DNA from: Lysobacter sp.
Lineage (GTDB): Bacteria; Pseudomonadota; Gammaproteobacteria; Xanthomonadales; Xanthomonadaceae
DNA length: 29,224 nucleotides
Assembly (NCBI GenBank): GCA_030151365.1
Contig: JASLDW010000043.1
Location: 1-29,224 of the forward strand
Direction: 5' to 3'
Shown here piece by piece: positions 1 to 5,714 of the stretch; position 1 is the stretch's first letter; each line of letters begins with the position of its first letter. The notes beneath the pieces are model-generated. The model saw only the letters and a program-made list of their open reading frames with translations. It was not told where the DNA came from and did not search any database. The translations under genes were made by a program, and so were the position numbers.

Positions 1-23
1 GCGGCTTAACTCAGGTGTTAGCG
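1..23 (+). repeat. attC site, partial (left edge)
   Basis: The right half of an attC (GCGGCTTAACTCAGG followed by the GTTAGCG core at 17-23) is cut by the window edge. It closes a cassette lying to the left. Confidence 0.85.
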
Positions 24-91
24 CTCACAATCAGCATTTCGCTTTAAGGCTCAAGGCGCTGGTTCCTCGCCAAAGCCCAATTCTTCGGTAA

Positions 92-235
92 TCACTCGCC
101 GGCGCTCGTTCTATGATCGGCCCGCGTATCCAGCAGCGCCCTCGCCTTCGGCTGTAAAACCTCGGTGCTGCCTGTCCAGGTTCTCCAATCAAACCCGCCT
201 CCGGTTACAACCTTCGCCGTCACCCCGTGAACCAT
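92..235 (-). CDS. Small antisense cassette ORF (47 codons, possibly interrupted)
   Basis: Cassette 1 (18-263) has no sense ORF, but the complementary strand reads from ATG at 235 to TGA at 92-94. The 47-residue product begins MVHGVTAKVVTGGG and ends HRTSAGE. A purine-rich GGAACCGAAGG precedes the ATG. Beyond the TGA the same frame continues as LPKNWALARNQRLEP and ends at TAA (44-46), so TGA may replace a TGG (Trp) codon and the intact frame would be 63 codons. I do not recognise a domain. The frame opposes the array, so it could not use transcription coming from the integron promoter and would need its own. It may also be non-coding sequence with a conserved reading frame. Confidence 0.4.
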   Translation of the reverse strand: MVHGVTAKVVTGGGFDWRTWTGSTEVLQPKARALLDTRADHRTSAGE

Positions 236-257
236 GCCTTCGGTTCCTACCCCTGCG

Positions 258-368
258 CGCTAACTACTCATTCAAGCCGACCCCGCTTCGTGGCGCCGTC
301 TGCGTGCTTACGCTACGCTAGCACGCATCCGTCGCCACTCGCTGGGCGGCTTAATTCGGGTGTTAGGC
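258..368 (+). repeat. attC site 1
   Basis: R'' box CGCTAAC at 258-264 and R' box GTTAGGC at 362-368. The inner palindromic arms GCGTGC/GCACGC flank the GCTACGCTA centre. It ends cassette 1. Confidence 0.92.
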
Positions 369-376
369 TATTTGCC

Positions 377-943
377 ATGAGCGATCCTGCACTCACCTTT
401 TCTAACCAAGCCGAATGGGAATCTTGGCTTGAGCTCAATGGAAGTACGACGGCCGGCGTGTGGCTTCGTCTTGCGAAAAAATCCGCTCCAAGACAAACAG
501 TTTCCTATGCCGAGGCGCTCGAAAGCGCCCTTTGCTATGGCTGGATTGACGGCCAAAAGCAGGCTGAGAACGAGCATTATTGGCGTCAACGATTCACGCC
601 CAGAAAAGCCAGAAGCATTTGGTCCAAGATCAATAAGGACAAGGCTGAAGCTCTTATCGCTTCCGGAAAAATGCGTCCCGCTGGGCTGCACGAAATCGAC
701 CTAGCCAAGCAGGATGGTCGCTGGGATGCTGCATATTCATCTGCGAGCGCATCCACTATCCCCGACGATTTTCAAAAGGCCCTTGACGGAAACAAGAAAG
801 CTAAGGCGTTCTTCGCGACACTCAACAGCCAGAACCGATATGCCTATCTCTTTAGAATACAAAACGTCAAGAGGGCGGAAACCCGTGCGAGAAAAATCGT
901 CCAATTCGTTGAAATGCTAGCCAATAGTGAAAAGCTCCACTAG
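377..943 (+). CDS. YdeI/OmpD-associated family protein (cassette 2)
   Basis: This 188-residue soluble protein resembles the YdeI/OmpD-associated (bacteriocin-protection-like) family. The N-terminal part has the pattern W..WL..N......VWLRLAKK and SYAEALESALCYGWIDGQ, followed by a basic RFTPRKARSIWSKIN segment. The C-terminal half has the usual DDFQKAL....KA..FF..L and a terminal RIQNVKRAETRARKIVQFVEML helix. Length fits the family. The ATG at 377 is chosen because it follows the cassette core directly and the homology starts there; no good Shine-Dalgarno is seen. The gene exactly fills the space between two 14-bp inverted repeats at the cassette ends. Members are common outside integrons, so this is a chromosomal-type gene captured as a cassette. 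The biochemical function of the family is poorly defined. Confidence 0.88.
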   Translation: MSDPALTFSNQAEWESWLELNGSTTAGVWLRLAKKSAPRQTVSYAEALESALCYGWIDGQKQAENEHYWRQRFTPRKARSIWSKINKDKAEALIASGKMRPAGLHEIDLAKQDGRWDAAYSSASASTIPDDFQKALDGNKKAKAFFATLNSQNRYAYLFRIQNVKRAETRARKIVQFVEMLANSEKLH

Positions 944-951
944 GGCAAATA

Positions 952-1062
952 GCCTAACTAGTCGTTCAAGCCGACCCCGCTTCGTGGCACCGTCTGCGTG
1001 CCTGCGCTACGCTAGCACGCATCCGCCGCCACTCACGGGGCGGCTTAACTCAGGTGTTAGGG
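952..1062 (+). repeat. attC site 2
   Basis: R'' GCCTAAC at 952-958 and R' GTTAGGG at 1056-1062. Outer arms GCCG.CCCCG and CGGGGCGGC are complementary, as are inner arms GCGTGC/GCACGC. Confidence 0.93.
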
Positions 1063-1064
1063 CT

Positions 1065-1529
1065 ATGCGGAAGAAGATTATCGTTTCCCTAATGATCATC
1101 ACAGGCATTGTTCTTGGCGCCCTTATAGCGCTCCACCTCTACTCAAAACACCAGATTCAAGTCCAAGAACAGGAATACCAGGTCAATAATCCTTACTACA
1201 TGCCAGGAACTGTTTGGACTAGTGCGCTCAAAGGATATGGCACAGACCTCATCCTTTTGAATACCGGAGAATATTCATCCATTCAAGTTTGTGACATATG
1301 TGGTGGAAAACCAAAAATATCAGGCCGATGGCTGGACAGCGGCGACCACATCGAACTGCGCTCTGCAAAAAACTCAGAAGCCCCCTTCATTTTGCGCAAG
1401 AGCACAAGAAAAAATTGCATCTTTCTTAGGGACGATACCCAGAATAGAAATTACCATCCCGAATTCTTCATGAAGTCGAGACATGATTGCCGCCAAGTCC
1501 TACTTGACGAGTTCGAAAAAGGAATATGA
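1065..1529 (+). CDS. Membrane-anchored hypothetical protein with CxxC motif (cassette 3)
   Basis: This 154-residue protein has a basic start (MRKK) and one hydrophobic segment at about residues 5-27, which predicts an N-terminal membrane anchor or uncleaved signal with the rest outside the cytoplasm. The body has a beta-rich look (W...LKGYGTDLILLNTGEYSSIQ) and a CDICGG motif near residue 77, with further cysteines later. These could bind metal or form disulfides. I do not recognise a named family. The ATG at 1065 lies 3 bp after the attC core, the usual cassette layout, and there is no separate ribosome-binding site. AT-rich composition and short leader are like its cassette neighbours. Confidence 0.75.
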   Translation: MRKKIIVSLMIITGIVLGALIALHLYSKHQIQVQEQEYQVNNPYYMPGTVWTSALKGYGTDLILLNTGEYSSIQVCDICGGKPKISGRWLDSGDHIELRSAKNSEAPFILRKSTRKNCIFLRDDTQNRNYHPEFFMKSRHDCRQVLLDEFEKGI

Positions 1530-1560
1530 AGCGCAGGACTTGAAATATCAAAGCCGTAAG

Positions 1561-1671
1561 CCCTAACTATTCGTTCAAGCTGACACCGCTTCGTGGCAGT
1601 CGGCCTGTGCTTACGCTACGCTAGCACGGGTCTGCGCTCATGGGCGGTGCAGCTTAACTCAGGTGTTAGAC
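1561..1671 (+). repeat. attC site 3 (divergent)
   Basis: R'' CCCTAAC at 1561-1567 and R' GTTAGAC at 1665-1671. Its primary sequence differs from its neighbours in both arms (GCTG.CACCG and CGGTGCAGC), but the arms remain complementary. Confidence 0.92.
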
Positions 1672-1676
1672 CGCAG

Positions 1677-2042
1677 ATGAAAATTCTAGCCAGCCTAGCA
1701 GCGCTTACTATCGCCCTCCCCTGTCTGGCTATTGCGGCCGATAAAGAAGGAATCGAACTTGTCGGAAACTTCAAAGCTATTCCCAAAAACACCCAGAGTT
1801 GCGGTGTCCTCTTTGTTGGGACAAACGTAACGCTCATAGATAAAGCCACAAATAAAGAATTTCCACTCGTTATTCCGTGCCTTAATGATCTGACAGTTAA
1901 GAATCAATCAGGACAGGGCAAGCGAATAGCTGCAAACCGGACTTATCTAATAAAAGCATCGCCCAAACAGCCAAAGGGACTCTGTTGCTTTAGTAACTTA
2001 CCCAACCTTCTGTATCTAGATCACATTCAAGAAAAGCACTGA
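1677..2042 (+). CDS. Small secreted hypothetical protein (cassette 4)
   Basis: This 121-residue protein has a clear signal peptide: MK, then a hydrophobic stretch to about residue 19 and an AIAA cleavage region. It is expected in the periplasm. The mature part has four to five cysteines (SCG, IPCLN, GLCCF), which suggests disulfides, but no domain is recognised. The ATG at 1677 lies 5 bp after the GTTAGAC core. The TGA stop (2040-2042) is followed within 7 bp by the next attC, so almost the whole cassette is coding. Confidence 0.72.
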   Translation: MKILASLAALTIALPCLAIAADKEGIELVGNFKAIPKNTQSCGVLFVGTNVTLIDKATNKEFPLVIPCLNDLTVKNQSGQGKRIAANRTYLIKASPKQPKGLCCFSNLPNLLYLDHIQEKH

Positions 2043-2048
2043 ACCGCG

Positions 2049-2159
2049 GTCTAACTAATCGTTCAAGCCGACGCCGCTTCGTGGCACGGTTTTGGGCTTT
2101 CCGCTACGCTAGCCCAAAACCGCACCACTACTCGGCGCGGCTTAACTCAGGTGTTAGAC
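2049..2159 (+). repeat. attC site 4
   Basis: R'' GTCTAAC at 2049-2055 and R' GTTAGAC at 2153-2159. This is the second structural subtype, with long inner arms GTTTTGGGCT/AGCCCAAAAC around the CGCTACGCT centre. Confidence 0.93.
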
Positions 2160-2166
2160 GTCACTA

Positions 2167-2601
2167 ATGATTTCTATCGAATTTGAACCGCCCAATTCAT
2201 TTATCTGCGAATGCTGCGGCAAGGAAACCATCCGTCTCACGCGATTTGTAATGAAGGATGGAGATGCTCATGCTGTGTATTACCTTCAATACACACCAAG
2301 TCATCCAAAGCGCGAGATGGTGGGTTTAGTTGGGTTGGGCTCTTGGGGAGAAGGATCAACTCCAGAAGATCGACTTGCCTTCCCTTTTCGCCTTTGGGAT
2401 ACGGACGATAATTTCAACGTAGGGCTTATGAACGCGGACGAATCTCCATGGGCTGAGACGGCATTCTTAGGTCGTCTTTTGGATCGTGAAGAAGCCTTGG
2501 TGCATCCTTGGAAAAGTGAGGTCTTTCATATAACCGACCATATCGTCCGTGACGATGCAGAGGTGGCAGCCTATTTTTTCAATAACCGGAGTGACGTCTA
2601 A
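2167..2601 (+). CDS. Hypothetical protein with N-terminal CxCCG (zinc-ribbon-like) motif (cassette 5)
   Basis: This 144-residue soluble, acidic protein has no signal peptide. The N-terminus carries ICECCGKET (about residues 13-21), which looks like half of a zinc ribbon; no second CxxC pair is visible, so metal binding is uncertain. The rest contains GLVGLGSWGEG and a tryptophan-rich acidic C-terminal half with HITDHIVRDD. I do not recognise a named domain. The ATG at 2167 is 7 bp after the cassette core. The TAA stop (2599-2601) is formed by the R'' box of the following attC itself, so the gene and its recombination site share bases. Confidence 0.75.
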   Translation: MISIEFEPPNSFICECCGKETIRLTRFVMKDGDAHAVYYLQYTPSHPKREMVGLVGLGSWGEGSTPEDRLAFPFRLWDTDDNFNVGLMNADESPWAETAFLGRLLDREEALVHPWKSEVFHITDHIVRDDAEVAAYFFNNRSDV

Positions 2602-2706
2602 CTATTCGTTCAAGCCGACCCCGCTTCGTGGCACCGGCTGCGTGCCTGCGCTACGCTAGCACGCATCCGCCGCCACTCACGGGGCGGCTTAACTCAGGTG
2701 TTAGAC
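2596..2706 (+). repeat. attC site 5
   Basis: R'' GTCTAAC at 2596-2602 (overlapping the stop codon of the preceding gene) and R' GTTAGAC at 2700-2706. Inner arms are GCGTGC/GCACGC. Confidence 0.93.
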
Positions 2707-2735
2707 TTTTCGGCAGAAATTTCCTGGAAAATTCC

Positions 2736-3008
2736 ATGACCCTTTGGACATTCTCTTTAATTTCTGCCGCGCTATCCTTCACGATCTCGATATTTGTAAA
2801 GAATCTAACTCGAGACAAATACATTATATTTTCTTTCGCGCTCGCCTTTGTCGTTTCAAATTGCATTTATTGGTATGGCGCATTTAAAAGCGGTCATATA
2901 GAAGAATTCATAGGATGGGCTCCGCTATTTATTATCCCAAGCATGATTGGTTCCTTAGTTGGATCCGGGCTCGCTAGACCCCTCAAGTCCTTCTTACAAA
3001 AGCATTAG
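2736..3008 (+). CDS. Small integral membrane protein (cassette 6)
   Basis: This 90-residue protein consists mostly of hydrophobic segments at about residues 3-20, 28-48 and 57-80, which predicts three membrane spans in the inner membrane. The last segment holds a small-residue motif GSLVGSGLA and ends in a basic tail. The start at 2736 is preceded by TGGAAAATTCC, a weak ribosome-binding site, and lies 30 bp into the cassette, a longer leader than its neighbours. The sequence is notably AT-rich against the surrounding chromosome, which fits recent acquisition. No named family is recognised and no function is proposed. Confidence 0.7.
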   Translation: MTLWTFSLISAALSFTISIFVKNLTRDKYIIFSFALAFVVSNCIYWYGAFKSGHIEEFIGWAPLFIIPSMIGSLVGSGLARPLKSFLQKH

Positions 3009-3016
3009 GCCGAAAC

Positions 3017-3126
3017 GTCTAACTGTTCGTTCAAGCCGACACCGCTTCGTGGCACGGTTTTGGGCTCCACGCTACGCTAGCCCAAAACCGCACCACTCTC
3101 GGCGCGGCTTAACTCAGGTGTTAGGC
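3017..3126 (+). repeat. attC site 6
   Basis: R'' GTCTAAC at 3017-3023 and R' GTTAGGC at 3120-3126. Same long-inner-arm subtype as site 4. Confidence 0.93.
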
Positions 3127-3443
3127 GCTCCATTGGCGTTTTGCAAAGAGATTTCCTTAGAGGCTGATGTCCTTTGGCTCTTTGCCCTTCTCGCCTTCCG
3201 GTTAAAAGCCAAAGCTCGCTAAAGAACGCTTGCGCGCATTCCTGGCTCCTGAGCCGTCCTCCGCTCTCGGCGCGCAAGCTGGCTTCAGGCGGCTATGATG
3301 AGAAGAAAAGTAAATCTTAGTAAGAGCAAGAGCCGTAGATTAAAAGCAAGCAACAGCAAAGGCCGGCTCCGAATGGCATTTTCATAGACCAGCAGAGGGA
3401 AAAGCGACTCTTCGTTGGCGTCTTAGCCTTGAGGAACGCCTAA
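3121..3443 (+). other. Cassette 7 with no convincing protein gene
   Basis: This cassette lies between attC sites 6 and 7 and has no sense ORF of normal size. Two weak candidates exist. One is a 30-codon sense ORF at 3295-3387 (MMRRKVNLSKSK..., strongly basic). The other is an antisense frame from 3277 that runs out through attC 6 and so has no stop of its own inside the cassette. The right part is purine-rich (repeated AGCAAG/AAAGC units). It could encode a small RNA, carry a promoter for neighbours, or be a decayed gene; the sequence does not decide. Confidence 0.6.
3295..3387 (+). CDS. Very short basic ORF in cassette 7 (doubtful)
   Basis: Thirty codons from ATG 3295 to TAG 3387, with a second ATG at 3298. 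About a third of the residues are Lys or Arg and many of the rest are Ser. The preceding GGCGGCT is not a good ribosome-binding site. The purine-rich DNA alone could produce such a composition, so translation is doubtful. It is listed because it is the only sense frame in the cassette. Confidence 0.2.
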   Translation: MMRRKVNLSKSKSRRLKASNSKGRLRMAFS

Positions 3444-3549
3444 CTGTTCGTTCAAGCCGACCCCGCTTCGTGGCACCGTCCGCGTGCCTGCGCTACGCTA
3501 GCACGCGCCCGCCGCCACTGCGCGTGGCGGCTTAACTCAGGTGTTAGGC
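3438..3549 (+). repeat. attC site 7
   Basis: R'' GCCTAAC at 3438-3444 and R' GTTAGGC at 3543-3549. Inner arms are extended to GCGTGC/GCACGCG. It is the last complete site of the array. Confidence 0.93.
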
Positions 3550-3559
3550 TTTTGGCTCT

Positions 3560-3952
3560 ATGATCATGTATCGGCCAACAATCGCTTTTGTTGTTCAAGC
3601 CCTAATAGCTCTTACTGGCAGTGAGCTGCAGAACAATAGCACTCAAAATTCAGAGATCCCAAAATTTGATTGTCGTAACGTTCCTTTTCCAGACCAATCT
3701 GGCGGTTATTCATCGGCGAACCCTAGCCCCTTGCATCAGGTTTATATAGAAGAGCGTCAACATGGATTCAAGAGCGGGACTACGCGTATTGCATTGCAGT
3801 TCGATAATTCTGGCTCAGTAATCGCCGCATCCGTATCCCAGAGTTCGGGCAATAAGAATATTGATCGGGCCGCACTCGATTGGGCCTTCTGCACGAAGAT
3901 CAAGCCCGGAAAAGCTTCTAAGGCCACCATCCCTGTCATGTTTCGCTGGTAA
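3560..3952 (+). CDS. Secreted protein with TonB C-terminal-like domain (cassette 8)
   Basis: This 130-residue protein has a short hydrophobic N-terminus (residues 6-19) acting as signal or anchor, then a linker with CRNVPFP. The C-terminal domain at about residues 75-130 fits the TonB_C fold: IALQFDNSGSVIAASVSQSSG, then IDRAALDWA and a final beta strand IPVMFRW. The proline-rich periplasm-spanning region of a true TonB is missing, so energy transduction is unlikely. A stand-alone periplasmic TonB-like domain is the safer reading. ATG 3560 follows the cassette core; ATG 3566 is an alternative. Its own attC is truncated, so the cassette can probably no longer be excised. Confidence 0.72.
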   Translation: MIMYRPTIAFVVQALIALTGSELQNNSTQNSEIPKFDCRNVPFPDQSGGYSSANPSPLHQVYIEERQHGFKSGTTRIALQFDNSGSVIAASVSQSSGNKNIDRAALDWAFCTKIKPGKASKATIPVMFRW

Positions 3953-3975
3953 TGCGGTTAACTCAGGTGTTGGAC
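3953..3975 (+). repeat. Truncated attC (site 8), right half only
   Basis: Directly after the TAA of the TonB-like gene the sequence reads GCGGTTAACTCAGG and the core GTTGGAC (3969-3975). The R'' box and the whole palindromic middle are absent, so folding into a recombinogenic hairpin should be impossible. It marks the present right limit of the functional array. Confidence 0.85.
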
Positions 3976-4262
3976 CCATGGGGTTACAATTGCACTGTTT
4001 CCTGGGTAAGAGCTGCAGTTGCTTGCCTTAAAAACCGATTGGTACTACGACATTTCCGGCAATCGACTCCACTGCTCGACAGGCATAACCAAGATCAAGG
4101 GACAGAGCCCGGATAACCAAGCGATCCCTGCATCGAGAATGCCGCCTTGAAATCGCCCAAGAACTTGAAATCAACTTGCCGATGGCATCAAGGCGCCGGC
4201 GCCTCGCATGCCGAAACGGTTAACCTATTCGTTACCCGTTACTTGGCCAACCCGGCACCCAA
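3976..4262. other. Intergenic remnant zone between array and chromosome
   Basis: No convincing gene. A + strand frame without ATG at 4010-4150 (46 codons, containing KTDWYYDISGNRLHC, TTG at 4019 possible) looks like a gene fragment but is not recognised. At 4219-4237 the sequence GGTTAACCTATTCGTTACC resembles the left end of the attC sites (CTAACTATTCGTTCAAGCC), possibly a decayed attC start. Confidence 0.4.
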
Positions 4263-4685
4263 ATGACCGCAATCCCCACGCTTCTGCTACTGGCCGGTTT
4301 CACATCATCTCCCGGGGTCTCCGGAATTTCGTACCGGTGCTATGTCAGCACAGGCACGCCGAAACCGATTCACCTGGAAATGGCCATCTTCGGCAACGAC
4401 CGTTGGAATGGCGGATACGTCAGGTACAAGGAAGCCAAAAAGCCGATTTCCATCGTCGAACTTTCGGTCAAATCGACCGAACTTGCCCCGGATCGCCCTT
4501 TCGAAAACGAGTCGACCTGGCTCGAAATCGTCGATGGCCGACCCGCCGGGAAATACATCGTGACGACCCAAGGCGCCAGAACTTACGGATTTACGTATAT
4601 GTCCGCAAGCGGATCGAAGCGGGTCGAGTTCGCCGAAGACCTGGATGCACAGCACGACGGCAATTCGGGATGCTCCTGGCGCTGA
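4263..4685 (+). CDS. Secreted hypothetical protein
   Basis: This 140-residue protein starts with a short hydrophobic signal-like segment (residues 3-14, MTAIPTLLLLAGF) and is probably exported. Two cysteines (ISYRCYV and the C-terminal SGCSWR) could form one disulfide. The middle is a beta-rich domain (SIVELSVKSTEL, STWLEIVDGRPAGKYIVTTQGARTYGFTYMS). No domain is recognised. No ribosome-binding site precedes ATG 4263. It sits in the decayed part of the integron, so it may be an old cassette gene. GC content is close to the chromosome, which suggests long residence. Confidence 0.6.
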   Translation: MTAIPTLLLLAGFTSSPGVSGISYRCYVSTGTPKPIHLEMAIFGNDRWNGGYVRYKEAKKPISIVELSVKSTELAPDRPFENESTWLEIVDGRPAGKYIVTTQGARTYGFTYMSASGSKRVEFAEDLDAQHDGNSGCSWR

Positions 4686-4746
4686 AGACCGGATCGAGGC
4701 GTAAGATCGCCGATGCAGTCCAATCGAACATCACAGGAGGTGACCC

Positions 4747-5127
4747 ATGACCGTGAAAACAGCCGTCCAGCTCGTCCAGGAAGCGAAAAAGAGCATCGAG
4801 AACCTCACGCCTGACCAGGTCGAAGCGGAACTCTCGTCCGGAAAGGCGAAGCTCATTGATGTTCGCGACGCTCCCGAATTGGCATCAGGCACGATTCCCG
4901 GCTCCATTCATGCTTCACGGGGAATGCTGGAGTTTTACGCCGACCCGAGCAGCCCGTATCACAAGGCCGAACTCAATCCGGAAGACCGCGTCATCCTGCA
5001 TTGCGCGTCGGGAGGGCGTTCCGCACTTGCCGTCCATGCCCTTCGGGCGCTGGGCTACGGCAATGTCGCCCACTTGGATGGCGGCTTCAAGGCCTGGCAA
5101 GCCGCGGGAAAACCCGTCGCCAACTGA
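4747..5127 (+). CDS. Rhodanese-like domain protein
   Basis: A single-domain rhodanese-like protein of 126 residues, without signal peptide and so cytoplasmic. The domain covers about residues 20-122: LIDVRD (36-41), the IPGSIHA loop, and the active-site loop CASGGRSA with Cys86 present. The C-terminal CH2-like HLDGGFKAWQAAGKPV is typical. An intact cysteine supports sulfur transfer (thiosulfate or persulfide), but the substrate cannot be read from sequence. A strong AGGAGGT ribosome-binding site lies just before ATG 4747. No partner gene adjoins it, and the following gene begins after a decayed attC. Confidence 0.93.
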   Translation: MTVKTAVQLVQEAKKSIENLTPDQVEAELSSGKAKLIDVRDAPELASGTIPGSIHASRGMLEFYADPSSPYHKAELNPEDRVILHCASGGRSALAVHALRALGYGNVAHLDGGFKAWQAAGKPVAN

Positions 5128-5160
5128 TTTCACGAACCACCGTCCAGGCCATCCGTCGAG

Positions 5161-5251
5161 CAGCGTCGCCTCGTGGCACAGCCCTTGTGCTTGGGCTACG
5201 CTAGCCCGCAATCCGCACCGATCCGGAGCGGCGAAACCCCAGGCACCGGTG
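5161..5251 (+). repeat. Decayed attC (ghost site)
   Basis: Between the rhodanese gene and the next start lie, in the right order and spacing, degraded versions of attC blocks: GTCGCCTCGTGGCACAG (site 4: GCCGCTTCGTGGCACGG), GGGCTACGCTAGCCC (CCGCTACGCTAGCCC), CCGCACC, and GGAGCGGC followed by a damaged core CCAGGCACCGGTG in place of CTCAGGTGTTAG. No functional core is left. Confidence 0.75.
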
Positions 5252-5256
5252 CGCAT

Positions 5257-5676
5257 ATGTACAAGACCATCGCAGCACTTTTGTTGATCCTTCCCATGCC
5301 TGGAAGTGCCCAGGAGGCAGATCGCTGCCCCATCCTTCCCGAAAATTCGGGAGTCGAATGGTCCTACCAGGAAGGTCCCGATTTCGATTTGTGCTATGCC
5401 ATCGACGCTACCTCGAAGAGGGACCTCTTCGGCGTCTATACCGGATTCACCCCGAGCTTCAATCCCGGGAATTCGACGCCGGTCGGAGAAGGAACCGTCG
5501 CCGGCCAGAAGATCCAGTGGTATCCCGCATCCGGCGAGCATGTCGATCAATTCTCCAGGCAAACCCTGCTGCATCTCGACAGGAAAATCCTGATGCATGT
5601 CTGGATTTCGGCGGACAACGAAACCGACTCCAGGCACGCGGAAGAAGTTCTCGGGAAGATGCAGTTCAGGCCGTAA
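5257..5676 (+). CDS. Secreted protein, paralogue of the 16783 gene
   Basis: This 139-residue protein has a signal peptide ending near residue 18 (PMPGSAQ) and is expected in the periplasm. The mature part opens with CPILPENSGVEW and contains Cys48 (DLCYAID), GQKIQWYP, and a C-terminal LLHLDRKILMHVWIS segment. It shares the pattern CP.LP.NSG..W, C.A, then G(Q)..QWY with the protein at 16783-17226, so the two are paralogues. No domain name is recognised; the two conserved cysteines could form a disulfide. ATG 5257 is chosen because the signal peptide begins there. It directly follows the ghost attC, so this copy was probably a cassette gene. Confidence 0.72.
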   Translation: MYKTIAALLLILPMPGSAQEADRCPILPENSGVEWSYQEGPDFDLCYAIDATSKRDLFGVYTGFTPSFNPGNSTPVGEGTVAGQKIQWYPASGEHVDQFSRQTLLHLDRKILMHVWISADNETDSRHAEEVLGKMQFRP

Positions 5677-5714
5677 AGGGGCGATCGTCCGGCATCCACA
5701 ACAGGGAGGTCATG

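Larger units (their letters stand above)
1..3975 (+). mobile_element. Integron gene cassette array (integrase not in window)
   Basis: A conserved element of about 111 bp recurs at 258, 952, 1561, 2049, 2596, 3017 and 3438, with a partial copy at 1-23 and a truncated copy at 3953-3975. Each full copy starts with a YYTAAC-type box, ends with GTTAGRC/GTTAGGG, and contains the shared blocks GCTTCGTGG, GCTACGCTAGC and TTAACTCAGGTGTTAG. This is the architecture of attC sites, with one cassette between consecutive sites. All sense genes run in the + direction, just after the GTTAG core. New cassettes enter at attI, so the integrase should lie left of base 1 and the right end should be oldest; the decayed sites on the right agree. 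The cassette genes are visibly more AT-rich than the downstream chromosome. Confidence 0.93.

Noticed and set aside
227..376. Longer N-terminal extensions of cassette genes reading through the attC sites
   Set aside because: Similar extensions (RFVAPSACLRYAST...NSGVR) appear in front of several unrelated cassette genes because the attC is open in that frame. The true starts are the ATGs after the GTTAG core.
258..3549. CRISPR array or simple tandem repeats
   Set aside because: The repeated units are about 111 bp, imperfect, internally palindromic and spaced by about 240-600 bp with different genes between; they fit attC, not CRISPR.
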